Shown: positions 1 to 8,709, counted from the stretch's first letter. The stretch: 64,000 bases of DNA from Streptomyces sp. JJ36 (GCF_021696945.1 NZ_JACYHE010000019.1:1-64000); one strand, 5' to 3'. The notes: generated from the letters alone by a model not told the origin. Translations and numbers: made by a program.

Positions 1-1
1 C

Positions 2-1480
2 GCCGCAGTCGGCGCACCGGCCGCGGCGCCGCCGGCCGCCGCCGGTCCCGGCACCACCGGAACCCCGGCCGCCGGGGGCCGCGCCTCCGGGCCCGCACCG
101 CGCCCGCACGGACCGAACCTCCACACCTGGGACGAGCCCTCCTTCGCGCGCGTCCTCCCCGCCGACTTCCCGCGGCTCCGCGTCGCCGTCGTCGGCACCG
201 GCCCGGCCGGCATGTACGCCGCCGAGGACCTGCTGCTGCACACCCCGGCCGAGGTCACCCTCATCGACCGGCTGCCCGTCGCCGGCGGGCTCCTCCGCTA
301 CGGCGTGGCGCCCGACCACCCCTCCACCAAGCGGGCCGGCGACGCCTTCGCCCGCTTCCACACCCATCCCCGGGTGCGGATGCACCTCGGCCTGGAGGTG
401 GGCCGGGACCTCACCGCCGAGGAGCTCGCCGCCCACCACGACGCGGTGGTCTACGCCGTCGGCGCCCCCGCCGGCCGCAGCCTCGGCCTCCCCGGCGAGG
501 ACCTGCCCGGCAGCCTCGCCGCCCCCACCTTCGTCGCCTGGTACAACGGCCACCCGGACGTGCCGCCGGACGCCGTCTCCCTGTCCGCCGAGCGCGCCGT
601 CGTGGTGGGCACCGGGAACGTCGCCCTGGACGTGGCCCGCATCCTCCTCACCGACCCGGAGACCCTGGCCGGCACCGACATCGCCGACCACGCCCTGGCC
701 GCGCTGCGCCGCAGCCGGGTGCGGGAGGTGGTGCTGCTCGGGCGGCGCGGCCCGGAGCACGCCGCCTGCACCCGGCCCGAACTGCTCGCCCTGACCCATC
801 TGCCCGGCGTGGAGCTGGTCGTGGACGACCACGATCCGCGCACCGGCGCGACGATCGACGCGGCCGGGCCGGACACCAAGGCCGGGCTGCTGCGCGACGT
901 CCCGCGCACCGCACTCGACACGTCGGCGCCGCCCGGCGCCGGGCGGCGCCTGGTGCTCCGCTTCCACTCCGCCCCGGTGGCGCTCTCCGGCGACGACGAC
1001 GTGCACGGGGTCCGTACGACCGGTGCCGCCGGGGAGACGGAGATCCCCGCCGGACTGGTGCTGCGCGCGGTCGGCTACCGCGGCGTACGGGTGCCGGGGC
1101 TGCCGTTCGACGAAGCCGCCGGGACGGTGCCGCACGAGGCGGGGCGGGTGACCGGGTGGCCGGGGACGTACGTCGTGGGCTGGATCAAGCGCGGGCCCTC
1201 CGGCGGCATCGGCGCCAACCGCTCCTGCGCCGCCGAGACCGTCGGCACCCTGCTGGACGACGCGGTCGCCGGGGCGCTGCCGGCTCCGGAGGGCTCGCGG
1301 AAGGCCTTCGGCCGGCTGGTCCGGCGCCGCAACCGCCGGATCGTGGACGCCCGCGGCCTTGCCGCGATCCACCGGGCCGAGGAGGCCCGGGGCCGCCGCG
1401 ACGGGCGGCCCCGGGTGAAGCTCACCACCGCGGGCGACCTGGTCGCCGCCGCCCGCAGCCGCCGGCGCCTCCCCTTCTGA
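2..1480 (+). CDS. NADPH:ferredoxin (adrenodoxin-type) reductase, 5' partial
   Basis: Flavoprotein expected to move electrons between NADPH and a ferredoxin (FprA/FprB, adrenodoxin reductase family). The frame is open from the left edge, so the true start lies outside. The first ATG (212) sits inside the FAD-binding loop GTGPAGM and cannot be the start. Before that loop are about 45 residues rich in Ala, Pro and Gly that look like an interdomain linker. Visible signatures are the NADP motif VVGTGNVALDVAR (about nt 604-642), GRRGPEHAACT, and GWIKRGPSGGIGANRS near the end, which matches the FprA C-terminal motif. A linker in this place suggests a ferredoxin-reductase fusion of FprB type; the ferredoxin part is not visible, so that is inference. 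It could serve the P450/ferredoxin pair at 33321-34708, but nothing here proves it. Confidence 0.9.
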   Translation, partial: AAVGAPAAAPPAAAGPGTTGTPAAGGRASGPAPRPHGPNLHTWDEPSFARVLPADFPRLRVAVVGTGPAGMYAAEDLLLHTPAEVTLIDRLPVAGGLLRYGVAPDHPSTKRAGDAFARFHTHPRVRMHLGLEVGRDLTAEELAAHHDAVVYAVGAPAGRSLGLPGEDLPGSLAAPTFVAWYNGHPDVPPDAVSLSAERAVVVGTGNVALDVARILLTDPETLAGTDIADHALAALRRSRVREVVLLGRRGPEHAACTRPELLALTHLPGVELVVDDHDPRTGATIDAAGPDTKAGLLRDVPRTALDTSAPPGAGRRLVLRFHSAPVALSGDDDVHGVRTTGAAGETEIPAGLVLRAVGYRGVRVPGLPFDEAAGTVPHEAGRVTGWPGTYVVGWIKRGPSGGIGANRSCAAETVGTLLDDAVAGALPAPEGSRKAFGRLVRRRNRRIVDARGLAAIHRAEEARGRRDGRPRVKLTTAGDLVAAARSRRRLPF

Positions 1481-1901
1481 CCCGGGCCTCCGGGAGCACG
1501 CCGCGGCACCGCCCCGGCGCGGCGCTTCCCACGTTCCGTGCGGCCCGGCCGTTTCGGCCCGGGCGCGTCGATAGGGGGCGCTGTCTCGGGGCACCGCCCC
1601 CGGAGGTGGTGCCCCTCGGGGCGCGCCCTCCTCCCGGTGCGCCCGGGTCGCGCCGTGCCCAGGGGCGTCTTCCCAGGGGTCGGTCGTCCCCGGGGGCGCG
1701 CCACCCACCCGGGTCGCACCGGTCCAGGGGTCGCTGTCCCCCCGGGGCGCCCGGTTGCACCGTCCCCGGAGGCGCCGGCCCCGGGCGGGCCGACCGCCGG
1801 GGAGGGCGCACGGTCACAGACGCGGCCCCCTTCGGGTGAACACCCCCTGCGACACGGCCTGTCCACGAACCCGGGGGGCGCGGCGCGCCGACCATACGGG
1901 G
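1481..1901. other. Gene-free GC-rich gap with degenerate repeats
   Basis: No credible gene. Three related 14-15 base segments of the form CCCGGGTCGCACCGT occur at 1642-1656, 1708-1722 and 1750-1763, surrounded by similar CCAGGGG/CCCCGG words. They look like decayed tandem repeats. The promoter of the following gene should lie here, but I see no convincing pair of hexamers. Confidence 0.5.
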
Positions 1902-3512
1902 GTGAACACCACGAGACCCCCGCACCCCCGGCGCCGTCGGCTGCTCCCCCTGGGGCTGACCGCCGCCGTGCTGTGCCTGCTGCCCGCCCTGCCCGCCGCC
2001 GCCGAACCCGCGAGCCCGCCGGTGCGGCCCGCCCCGGAGCACCCCGCGCCCACCCGCGCCGAGCGGGCCGCGGACACGTACCTGGACCGCGTCCGGGAGC
2101 GGCCCGGGCGCCTGCGCGCCTTCTTCCGCGCCCTGCCCAAGGGCGGCGACCTGCACAACCACCTCTCCGGCGCCGCCTCCACCGAGACCCTGATCCGGCT
2201 CGCCGGCCAGGAGGGGCTGTGCGTGGAGACGGACACCATGAAGGCCGTCCCGCCGCCCTGCGGCCCCGGCAACCGGCCGGCCGCCGACGCCCGTACGGAC
2301 GGGGCCTTCCGGCGGGAGCTGATCCGCGCCTGGTCGATGGAGGACCTGCCGCGTGGCGCCTCCGGCCACGACCACTTCTTCGCCACCTTCGGCAAGTTCG
2401 GCGAGGTGCCCTGGCGCCGCCCCGGCGCGCTGCTGGCCGACGTGACGGACACCATGGCCCGGCAGAACCAGTTCTATCTGGAGTCCATGACCACCCCCGC
2501 GTCCCCCGAGGGGAAGAAACTGGCGCAGCGCGTCGGATTCGACCGGGACCTGCGGCAGATGCACGCGAAGCTGGTCGCCGGCGGCAAGCTGGACCAGCTC
2601 GTGCGGCGGGCCCAGCAGGAAGCCGACAAGGCCGAGCGGCAGTTCCGCGAGATCTCCCGCTGCGGCACCCCGGCCGCGGCGCCCGGCTGCCGGGTGACCG
2701 TCCGCTGGATCTCCCAGGCGGCCCGCGCGAGTACGCCGGAGCGGGTCTTCACCCAGCTCGCGCTCGGCATGCGGCTCGCCGAGCGCGACCCGCGCTTCGT
2801 CGCCGTCAACCTCGTGCAGCCCGAGGACGACGAGAACGCGCTGCGCCACTACCGGCTCCACATGCGCATGCTGGACTACCTGCACGGGGTCTACCCGGAC
2901 GCCCACATCACCCTGCACGCCGGGGAGCTGGTGCCCGGCCTGGCCAAGCCCGAGGACCTGCGCTTCCACATCCGCGAGGCGGTGCGCACCGGGCACGCCG
3001 AGCGCATCGGGCACGGCGTCGACCTGCTGCACGAGGACGGCTGGCGGCCGCTGCTGCGGGAGATGGCGCGCCGCGGGGTGGCGGTCGAGGTGCCGTTCAC
3101 CAGCAACCGGCAGATCCTCGGCGTCTCCGGTGACGCCCACCCGTTCCCCGTCTACCGGCGGCACGGGGTGCCGGTGGTGCTGGCCACCGACGACCCGGGC
3201 GTCTCCCGCACCGACATCAGCCGGGAGTACGCGTACGCGGCGCGCACCTACGGGCTGGACTACGTCGAGCTGAAGAACCTGGCGCGCGCCTCCCTGGAGC
3301 ACGCCTTCCTGCCCGGGCGGAGCCTCTGGCGCACCGGCGGTCCGGACGCGTACGTACCGCGCGCCACCTGCGCCGGGCAGCGGCCCGGGACGGTCGCGCC
3401 GCGCGCCGCCTGTGCGGAGCTGCTGCGCGACAGCGCCAAGGCCCGCCACCAGTGGCGCCTGGAGGCCGCCTTCCACCGCTTCGAACAGCGCCTCCTGCGC
3501 ACCATGCGCTGA
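1902..3512 (+). CDS. Secreted adenosine deaminase family protein
   Basis: Predicted to deaminate adenosine (or deoxyadenosine) to inosine outside the cell. I chose the GTG at 1902 because it opens a clean signal peptide: a poly-Arg n-region, a Leu/Ala core LLPLGLTAAVLCLLPALP, and an AAA-type cleavage site; further upstream the frame is GC-rich filler. The mature part has the metallo-deaminase motifs in order: DLHNHLSG (zinc His pair), HAGEL, RIGHGVDL, and ATDDPG (metal and catalytic Asp). At about 536 aa it is longer than cytosolic adenosine deaminase (near 340-360 aa); the extra length is mostly before HAGEL, as in secreted members. A 12-bp terminator hairpin follows directly. A second, cytosolic family member is at 52432. 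Substrate is inferred from family only. The RRRRLLPLG start could be Tat or Sec. Confidence 0.88.
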   Translation: MNTTRPPHPRRRRLLPLGLTAAVLCLLPALPAAAEPASPPVRPAPEHPAPTRAERAADTYLDRVRERPGRLRAFFRALPKGGDLHNHLSGAASTETLIRLAGQEGLCVETDTMKAVPPPCGPGNRPAADARTDGAFRRELIRAWSMEDLPRGASGHDHFFATFGKFGEVPWRRPGALLADVTDTMARQNQFYLESMTTPASPEGKKLAQRVGFDRDLRQMHAKLVAGGKLDQLVRRAQQEADKAERQFREISRCGTPAAAPGCRVTVRWISQAARASTPERVFTQLALGMRLAERDPRFVAVNLVQPEDDENALRHYRLHMRMLDYLHGVYPDAHITLHAGELVPGLAKPEDLRFHIREAVRTGHAERIGHGVDLLHEDGWRPLLREMARRGVAVEVPFTSNRQILGVSGDAHPFPVYRRHGVPVVLATDDPGVSRTDISREYAYAARTYGLDYVELKNLARASLEHAFLPGRSLWRTGGPDAYVPRATCAGQRPGTVAPRAACAELLRDSAKARHQWRLEAAFHRFEQRLLRTMR

Positions 3513-3527
3513 CCCTCTCCCCCACAC

Positions 3528-3556
3528 GCCGCCCGGCGCCACCCGCGCCGGGCGGC
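3528..3556 (+). terminator. Terminator hairpin after secreted deaminase
   Basis: Perfect 12-bp stem GCCGCCCGGCGC / GCGCCGGGCGGC with a 5-base loop, starting 15 bases after the stop codon. No T-run, as is usual in Streptomyces. Confidence 0.75.
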
Positions 3557-3675
3557 GCGCTCTGCCTCCGGCCGCTCGCAGTGCAGCCTCTGCCAGGCGC
3601 TCGATTGCCGGCCCGGCGACCTCCTCCGCTGGGAGACCGGCGACCGCCGCGGACGAGTGAAACCGGCGCCAGTGC

Positions 3676-3921
3676 TCAGCGGATGCGGCCGAGGTGGATG
3701 ACGGTGACGCGGACCTGCCGGTCACTCACCTCGTACAGCACCCGGTAGGGGCCGACATGGATACGCAGGAGGTTCGCGCTGCCGAACGCACCGCGGGGGC
3801 GCGGCTCCTGGGCGAGACGGTCCACAGCCGTGAAGACCTGCCGCACGTCCTCAGGGTCCGTCTTCGCTAACCGCTCGGCCTGCGTCAAGGCTTCCGGTTC
3901 CCAGACGACCTCGTGGCTCAC
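3676..3921 (-). CDS. RelE/ParE-family toxin
   Basis: 81-residue basic protein of the RelE/ParE superfamily, expected to act as an mRNA interferase or gyrase poison when free of its antitoxin. Family-like features are the N-terminal helix WEPEALTQAERLAKTDPEDVRQ, a mid segment with GAFGSANLLRIHVGPYRVLYEV, and the C-terminal strand QVRVTVIHLGRIR. The GTG start shares four bases (GTGA) with the stop of the upstream antitoxin gene, so the two are translationally coupled. It lies between the secreted deaminase and the end of the alpha operon. The exact target (ribosome-dependent RNase or gyrase) cannot be decided from sequence. Confidence 0.85.
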   Translation of the reverse strand: MSHEVVWEPEALTQAERLAKTDPEDVRQVFTAVDRLAQEPRPRGAFGSANLLRIHVGPYRVLYEVSDRQVRVTVIHLGRIR

Positions 3922-4175
3922 GTGCTCTCGCCGAAGACCCGGCGCACGGCCTCGTCGTGCGAGACACCGGCGGACTCTCCGCGAGACTGCCGCTCTCGAT
4001 AGGCGGCCAACGCACGCAGCTCCTGGAGCTCCAGCGCGTCAGCAGGGCTGACCAGTATCGCCACCGTGTTCCCGTGATCGGTGATCGCCACCGGCTCCCG
4101 CGTCGCGCTGACCTCCCGCGCGATCGCTCCCAGCCGCGCACGGGCCTCCACGATCGAGTAGTGCACCTCGGTCAT
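3918..4175 (-). CDS. Phd/YefM-family antitoxin
   Basis: 85-residue antitoxin that should bind and neutralise the following RelE-like toxin and repress the pair. The N-terminal half (TEVHYSIVEARARLG, then REPVAITDHGNTVAILVS) is the typical Phd/YefM DNA-binding fold. The C-terminal half is charged and probably disordered until it wraps the toxin. I chose ATG 4175 over an in-frame GTG at 4184 because AAGGTGG lies 6 bases before the ATG and overlaps the GTG position. A 7-bp inverted repeat (TGCACAC, 12-base gap, GTGTGCA) covers the ribosome binding site and is the likely operator. Confidence 0.87.
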   Translation of the reverse strand: MTEVHYSIVEARARLGAIAREVSATREPVAITDHGNTVAILVSPADALELQELRALAAYRERQSRGESAGVSHDEAVRRVFGEST

Positions 4176-4200
4176 GCACACCACCTTACAGAAGTGTGCA
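4175..4200. promoter_or_regulatory. Candidate antitoxin operator (inverted repeat)
   Basis: TGCACAC (4175-4181) and GTGTGCA (4194-4200) form a perfect 7-bp inverted repeat with a 12-base spacer. It overlaps the Shine-Dalgarno and the start of the antitoxin gene. Phd/YefM antitoxins commonly repress at palindromes in this place; binding here is inferred. Confidence 0.5.
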
Positions 4201-4289
4201 CCCTTGCTGCCTCCGACAGCGGCAGGAACAGCTCACTCTGCACCGCGTGAGCCGGGACCCCGGAACGGCATAGCAGCCCCGGGACGCGA

Positions 4290-4324
4290 AACGGGCCCGC
4301 TCCCCCGGGGGGAGCGGGCCCGTT
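4290..4324 (-). terminator. Terminator of the alpha (rplQ) operon
   Basis: Very stable hairpin 26 bases after the rplQ stop: AACGGGCCCGCTCCCCC pairs with GGGGGAGCGGGCCCGTT over about 17 positions. It separates the ribosomal cluster from the toxin-antitoxin pair. Confidence 0.85.
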
Positions 4325-4349
4325 CGGGCGTGGAGAGCCGGGAGGGGGC

Positions 4350-4883
4350 TCAGGACTCCTTGGAGTCCTCGGCCTTCCCGGTGTCCTCCGTGGCCTCGGC
4401 CTCGGCGGGCTCCTCGGCCTGCGCGGCGTCCTTCTTCAGGTCCGCCACGGCCTCGTCGCCAGCTGCGTCCTTGGCGCTGCGCTTCGTCGCCGCCTCGGCC
4501 TCGCCGACCGCCTCCTGCTGGACGGTGAGCGGCTCCACCAGCTCGATGACCGCCATCGGGGCGTTGTCGCCTCGACGGGGGCCGATCTTGGTGATGCGGG
4601 TGTAGCCACCCGGGCGGTTCTCGTAGCGCGGGCCGATCTCGGTGAAGAGGGTGTGCACGACGCCCTTGTCCAGGATCGTGCGCATGACCTGGCGACGGTT
4701 GTGCAGGTCGCCCTTCTTCGCCTTGGTGATCAGACGCTCCGCGACCGGACGCAGGCGGCGGGCCTTCGCCTCGGTCGTGGTGATGCGGCCGTGCTCGAAG
4801 AGGCTGGTGGCGAGGTTCCCCAGCATGGCCTTCTGGTGCGCGGCGCTGCCGCCCAGACGGGCACCCTTGGTGGGCTTCGGCAT
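4350..4883 (-). CDS. rplQ: 50S ribosomal protein L17
   Basis: Large-subunit protein at the tunnel exit side. The first 120 residues are the conserved L17 core (starts [12 protein letters not shown], then [16 protein letters not shown] and [22 protein letters not shown]). The last 55 or so residues form a Glu/Ala/Lys-rich acidic tail that bacterial L17 outside actinobacteria lacks. It is the last gene of the alpha operon. It sits 277 bases after rpoA, and that gap contains a strong hairpin. truA, which I recall following rplQ in other Streptomyces, is not here; a toxin-antitoxin pair is. Confidence 0.98.
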   Translation of the reverse strand: MPKPTKGARLGGSAAHQKAMLGNLATSLFEHGRITTTEAKARRLRPVAERLITKAKKGDLHNRRQVMRTILDKGVVHTLFTEIGPRYENRPGGYTRITKIGPRRGDNAPMAVIELVEPLTVQQEAVGEAEAATKRSAKDAAGDEAVADLKKDAAQAEEPAEAEATEDTGKAEDSKES

Positions 4884-5113
4884 GATCTTCGCTCCTTGGT
4901 TCTCTGCACCGGCCGTATCAGGTACCGGTGTCAGGGGTCCGCGGGGACGTCTGTCCGCACGGGCCCGGAACGGTCCGGGGACGGCGTGCGCCCCCGGGGC
5001 GTTCCGGAGCCCGCGAGCCGTGGCTCGCGGGCGGCCCGGCCGTCAGCGGCCGGGAGGCTGCGGCGCCCCCCGCGGCGGGAGGGCGTGCCCGGGGCCGGGC
5101 GGCCCCGGCCCCG

Positions 5114-5147
5114 CGGTGGGGGCGCGCCGGGCGGCGCGCCCCCACCG
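5114..5147 (-). terminator. Hairpin between rpoA and rplQ
   Basis: Perfect 15-bp stem (CGGTGGGGGCGCGCC paired with its complement, loop GGGC) 14 bases after the rpoA stop. It is as strong as the terminators at operon ends, so it probably ends part of the transcription before rplQ or is a processing site. Confidence 0.6.
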
Positions 5148-5160
5148 GACGGGCTCGGTC

Positions 5161-6183
5161 TCAGTACTGCTCGGTCTCGACGAAGCCCTGGTCGGTGTCG
5201 TCCTCCGCGCCGAAGGCGTCGGCGGCGGCGGTCGGGTCGAATCCGGGCGGGCTGTCCTTGAGGGCCAGGCCCATGCCGGCCAGCTTCGCCTTGACCTCGT
5301 CGATCGACTTCGCACCGAAGTTGCGGATGTCGAGCAGGTCGGCCTCGGAGCGGGCCACCAGCTCGCCCACGGAGTGGATGCCCTCGCGCTTGAGGCAGTT
5401 GTAGGAGCGGACGGTGAGCTCCAGCTCCTCGATGGGCAGCGCCAGGTCGGCGGCGAGCGCGGCGTCCGTCGGGGACGGGCCCATGTCGATGCCCTCGGCG
5501 TCGACGTTGAGCTCGCGGGCCAGGCCGAAGAGCTCGACCAGGGTCTTGCCGGCCGAGGCCATGGCGTCGCGCGGGCGCATGGCCTCCTTGGTCTCGACGT
5601 CGACGATCAGCTTGTCGAAGTCGGTGCGCTGCTCGACTCGGGTCGCCTCCACCTTGTAGGTGACCTTGAGCACCGGCGAGTAGATCGAGTCGACCGGGAT
5701 CCGGCCGATCTCCTGGCCGACCTGCTTGTTCTGCACGGCGGAGACATAGCCGCGGCCGCGCTCGACGGTCAGCTCCATCTCCAGCTTGCCCTTGGCGTTC
5801 AGGGTGGCCAGCACCAGGTCGGGGTTGTGCACCTCGACACCGGCCGGCGGCGCGATGTCGGCGGCGGTGACCACACCCGGTCCCTGCTTGCGCAGGTACA
5901 TGACGACCGGCTCGTCGTGCTCGGAGGAGACGACGAGGCTCTTGATGTTGAGGATGAGGTCGGTGACGTCCTCCTTGACGCCCGGCACGGTGGTGAACTC
6001 GTGCAGGACCCCGTCGATCCGGATGCTGGTCACCGCAGCACCGGGGATCGAGGAGAGGAGCGTACGACGCAGGGAGTTACCGAGGGTGTAGCCGAAGCCG
6101 GGCTCCAGGGGCTCGATCACGAACCGGGAGCGGAATTCGTCGACGACCTCTTCGGTCAGTGAGGGGCGCTGAGCGATCAGCAT
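5161..6183 (-). CDS. rpoA: RNA polymerase alpha subunit
   Basis: 340-residue alpha subunit, the scaffold on which beta and beta' assemble. The N-terminal domain (to about residue 230) contains [20 protein letters not shown], the dimerisation signature. The C-terminal domain (about 250-315) contains [17 protein letters not shown] and [17 protein letters not shown], the helix-hairpin-helix region that binds UP elements and activators. A short acidic tail ends in QY. The ATG start is in the usual family place. It lies between rpsD and rplQ; both gaps carry hairpins, so its dose can be set separately from the ribosomal genes. Confidence 0.99.
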   Translation of the reverse strand: MLIAQRPSLTEEVVDEFRSRFVIEPLEPGFGYTLGNSLRRTLLSSIPGAAVTSIRIDGVLHEFTTVPGVKEDVTDLILNIKSLVVSSEHDEPVVMYLRKQGPGVVTAADIAPPAGVEVHNPDLVLATLNAKGKLEMELTVERGRGYVSAVQNKQVGQEIGRIPVDSIYSPVLKVTYKVEATRVEQRTDFDKLIVDVETKEAMRPRDAMASAGKTLVELFGLARELNVDAEGIDMGPSPTDAALAADLALPIEELELTVRSYNCLKREGIHSVGELVARSEADLLDIRNFGAKSIDEVKAKLAGMGLALKDSPPGFDPTAAADAFGAEDDTDQGFVETEQY

Positions 6184-6238
6184 GGGGATGTGCCTCCAGT
6201 CTGCGGCAACCGCTATTTGATGCCGTACTGCAAGGGTA

Positions 6239-6274
6239 CGGGCGGTACGGCCGGAAACCCAGCCGTACCGCCCG
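6239..6274 (-). terminator. Hairpin between rpsD and rpoA
   Basis: Perfect 13-bp stem CGGGCGGTACGGC / GCCGTACCGCCCG with a 10-base loop, 25 bases after the rpsD stop and 55 bases before rpoA. Likely a partial terminator or processing site inside the alpha operon. Confidence 0.6.
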
Positions 6275-6298
6275 GACCGGGGCGAGCCGGTACTCGGA

Positions 6299-6925
6299 TT
6301 ACTTCGAGTAGAGCTCGACGATGAGCTGCTCCTGCACCTGGGTGTCGATCACCTGGCGCTCGGGCAGCGAGTGGACGAGGATCCGCAGCCTGGCGGGGAT
6401 CGTCTCCAGCCACGCCGGGACGGTCTTCTCGCCGGCCTCCGCCTGCGCCACCTGGAAGGGGGTCAGGTTGCGGGAGGACTCGCGGACCTCGACGATGTCG
6501 TTCGCCACGACACGGGCGGACGGGATGTCGGTCTTGCGACCGTTCACCATGATGTGCCCGTGGCGGACGAGCTGACGGGCGTGGTCGCGGGACTTGGCGA
6601 AGCCGGCCCGGTAGACCACGTTGTCCAGGCGGGTCTCGAGGATGCGCAGCAGGTTCTCACCCGTCTTGCCCTGCTGGCGGTTGGCCTCGTTGTAGTACCC
6701 GCGGAACTGCTTCTCCAGGACACCGTAGATGCGCGCGCACTTCTGCTTCTCGCGCTTCTGCAGCAGGTACTCGGAGTCCTTGGTGCGCCCGCGCCCGTGC
6801 TCACCCGGGGGGTAAGGACGGATCTCGATCGGGCACTTCGCGCTCTCGCACTTAGCTCCCTTGAGGAAGAGCTTCTGCTTCTCCCGACGGCAACGCTTGC
6901 AGTCGGCCCCGGTGTAACGCGCCAT
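6299..6925 (-). CDS. rpsD: 30S ribosomal protein S4
   Basis: Primary 16S rRNA binding protein. At 208 residues it has full family length. The N-terminus carries four cysteines at 9, 12, 26 and 31 (CKRC ... C...C), the zinc-binding C+ form. The S4 RNA-binding domain follows ([21 protein letters not shown], then [14 protein letters not shown]). It lies between rpsK and rpoA in the alpha operon. S4 is the classical autogenous regulator of this operon in other bacteria; no pseudoknot could be confirmed here. Confidence 0.99.
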   Translation of the reverse strand: MARYTGADCKRCRREKQKLFLKGAKCESAKCPIEIRPYPPGEHGRGRTKDSEYLLQKREKQKCARIYGVLEKQFRGYYNEANRQQGKTGENLLRILETRLDNVVYRAGFAKSRDHARQLVRHGHIMVNGRKTDIPSARVVANDIVEVRESSRNLTPFQVAQAEAGEKTVPAWLETIPARLRILVHSLPERQVIDTQVQEQLIVELYSK

Positions 6926-6951
6926 GTCTTAGATCTCCTACTTCCTGCTGC

Positions 6952-7356
6952 TCAGACTCGGCGGCGCTTCGGCGGGCGGCAGCCGTTGTGCGGGGTGGGC
7001 GTGACGTCCTGGATGGACCCGACCTCGAGGCCGGTGGCCTGGAGGGAGCGGATCGCGGTCTCCCGGCCGGAGCCGGGGCCCTTCACGAAGACGTCGACCT
7101 TGCGCATGCCGTGCTCCTGGGCGCGGCGGGCGGCGTTCTCCGCGGCCATCTGCGCGGCGAACGGCGTCGACTTGCGCGAGCCCTTGAAGCCGACGTGGCC
7201 GGCGGAGGCCCAGGAGATCACGTTGCCGGTCGGGTCCGTGATCGAGACGATGGTGTTGTTGAACGTGCTCTTGATGTGAGCGTGCCCGTGGGCGACGTTC
7301 TTCTTCTCCTTGCGGCGCACCTTCTTGGTGCCGGCCGTACGGCCCTTCGGAGGCAT
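6952..7356 (-). CDS. rpsK: 30S ribosomal protein S11
   Basis: 134-residue platform protein near the mRNA exit. It has a basic Lys/Arg-rich N-terminus, then [18 protein letters not shown], the [17 protein letters not shown] block, and the invariant C-terminal [21 protein letters not shown] start. It sits 26 bases before rpsD and 68 bases after rpsM in the alpha operon. Confidence 0.99.
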   Translation of the reverse strand: MPPKGRTAGTKKVRRKEKKNVAHGHAHIKSTFNNTIVSITDPTGNVISWASAGHVGFKGSRKSTPFAAQMAAENAARRAQEHGMRKVDVFVKGPGSGRETAIRSLQATGLEVGSIQDVTPTPHNGCRPPKRRRV

Positions 7357-7424
7357 TGAGAATTAACTCCCGTGGAGGTGGTCGGTCCGACTGCGGGACC
7401 GCTGGTCAGCGAGTCCGCGGTGGA

Positions 7425-7805
7425 CTACTTCTTGCCCGGCTTCTTCTTGCCGGCGATCGCGCGACGCGGACCCTTCCGGGTGCGCGCGTTGGTCTTGGTG
7501 CGCTGGCCGTGGACCGGCAGGCCGCGGCGGTGCCGCAGACCCTCGTAGCAACCGATCTCGACCTTGCGGCGGATGTCGGCCTGGATCTCCCGGCGGAGGT
7601 CACCCTCGACCCGGAGGTTGTTGTCCACGTAGTCGCGGATCTTGACCAGGTCCTCCTCGGTCAGGTCGCGGACCCGGGTGTCGGGGCTGACCCCGGTGTG
7701 GGCCAGGGTCTCCTGGGCCCGGGTACGGCCGATGCCGAAGACGTAGGTGAGGGCGACCTCGACGCGCTTCTCGCGCGGGAGGTCGACGCCTGCGAGGCGT
7801 GCCAT
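7425..7805 (-). CDS. rpsM: 30S ribosomal protein S13
   Basis: 126-residue head protein that contacts the P-site tRNA and L5 (bridge B1b). It begins [20 protein letters not shown] and has the helix-hairpin-helix [11 protein letters not shown]. The end is the Lys-rich tRNA-contacting tail ([11 protein letters not shown]). The 204-base gap between rpmJ and rpsM is long for this cluster and holds a degenerate relative of the leader element seen at rpsJ and rpsL (7892-7909). Confidence 0.99.
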   Translation of the reverse strand: MARLAGVDLPREKRVEVALTYVFGIGRTRAQETLAHTGVSPDTRVRDLTEEDLVKIRDYVDNNLRVEGDLRREIQADIRRKVEIGCYEGLRHRRGLPVHGQRTKTNARTRKGPRRAIAGKKKPGKK

Positions 7806-8009
7806 GAACGTGGCTCCTGTGTGCGTGCGGAGGTCTGGCGCAGCACCGTTCCCGTAAGACTCTGGAAAGTGTTACGAGCCGGGTCCCCGGCCTCCGACCG
7901 GGGGTGTCGTCCCACACACATCGCTGGTGGGGGTCGGGTGACTGCGTATGTACTTTTCGCTTGCGTCGCGCGAAGAGGTGCGAGGTGCGAAGGCGTGGTC
8001 GGCCGTGCG

Positions 8010-8123
8010 TCAGCCCTGGCGCTGCTTGTGGCGCAGGTTGTCGCAGATGACCATGACCCGGCCGTGGCGGCGGATCACCTTGCACTTGTCGCAGATCTTC
8101 TTGACGCTCGGCTTGACCTTCAT
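8010..8123 (-). CDS. rpmJ: 50S ribosomal protein L36
   Basis: Only 37 residues. Reads [15 protein letters not shown], then [20 protein letters not shown]. Cys11, Cys14, Cys27 and His32 form the zinc knuckle of the C+ form of L36. It lies 66 bases after infA, as in other actinobacteria. A zinc-free paralogue would be expected elsewhere in the genome under Zur control; that is general Streptomyces knowledge, not visible here. Confidence 0.98.
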   Translation of the reverse strand: MKVKPSVKKICDKCKVIRRHGRVMVICDNLRHKQRQG

Positions 8124-8189
8124 GAGGTTGAGGTTCTCCGGGTCGTCGTGCCGTCGTCCCGCCGCGGGCGGCGGAGCCGGCGGCGAGAT

Positions 8190-8411
8190 CTACTTGTAGC
8201 GGTAGACGATCCGCCCGCGCGTCAGGTCGTAGGGAGACAGCTCCACCACGACCCGGTCGTCGGGAAGAATACGGATGTAGTGCATCCGCATCTTGCCGCT
8301 GATGTGCGCGAGGACCTGGTGGCCGTTCTGCAGCTCCACCTTGAACATGGCGTTCGGCAGAGATTCGACGACTGTGCCCTCGATCTCGATGGCCCCTTGT
8401 TTTTTGGCCAT
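8190..8411 (-). CDS. infA: Translation initiation factor IF-1
   Basis: 73-residue S1/OB-fold protein that occupies the ribosomal A site during initiation. It starts [18 protein letters not shown] and ends [12 protein letters not shown], the normal family ends. An in-frame GTG about 20 codons upstream is not used because the family always starts at MAKK; GGAAGGTGAAG lies just upstream. A -10-like TAGACT about 75 bases upstream suggests that infA heads its own transcription unit, after the map gene. Confidence 0.99.
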   Translation of the reverse strand: MAKKQGAIEIEGTVVESLPNAMFKVELQNGHQVLAHISGKMRMHYIRILPDDRVVVELSPYDLTRGRIVYRYK

Positions 8412-8486
8412 GCTTGAGCGCTTCACCTTCCGGGATCGGCTACCTGGGGTGGCCCAGGGCATACGGGACACCCGGACCGACGAGCC

Positions 8487-8492
8487 AGTCTA
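8487..8492 (-). promoter_or_regulatory. Candidate infA promoter (-10)
   Basis: TAGACT on the minus strand (8492 to 8487), a good SigHrdB-type -10. The -35 is weak (TTCGTG with an 18-base spacer). A GGGGGAG/CTCCCCC inverted repeat lies at 8519-8533, just upstream. It would drive infA-rpmJ-rpsM-rpsK-rpsD-rpoA-rplQ. Confidence 0.45.
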
Positions 8493-8709
8493 CGGCACCG
8501 TCTCCGGAAACACGAATCGGGGGAGTCTCCCCCACCGGGGAGATCGTTATGCGCCGGGAGGCCGCGGAGGTGCGGGGCCGTCCGGGTGAGCCGGGCCGCC
8601 GGCCGGACGCTGCCGGGCCGGAGGACCGTGGACGTCACCGGGACCGCCGGAGGCGTCCCAGGCGCCGGGCGCCCGGAGGCACCGGATGCCCGGGCGGCGA
8701 ACGGGCCCC

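Noticed and set aside
1422..3725. 767-aa open frame opposite the secreted deaminase
   Set aside because: A shadow of the deaminase codons; no family features.
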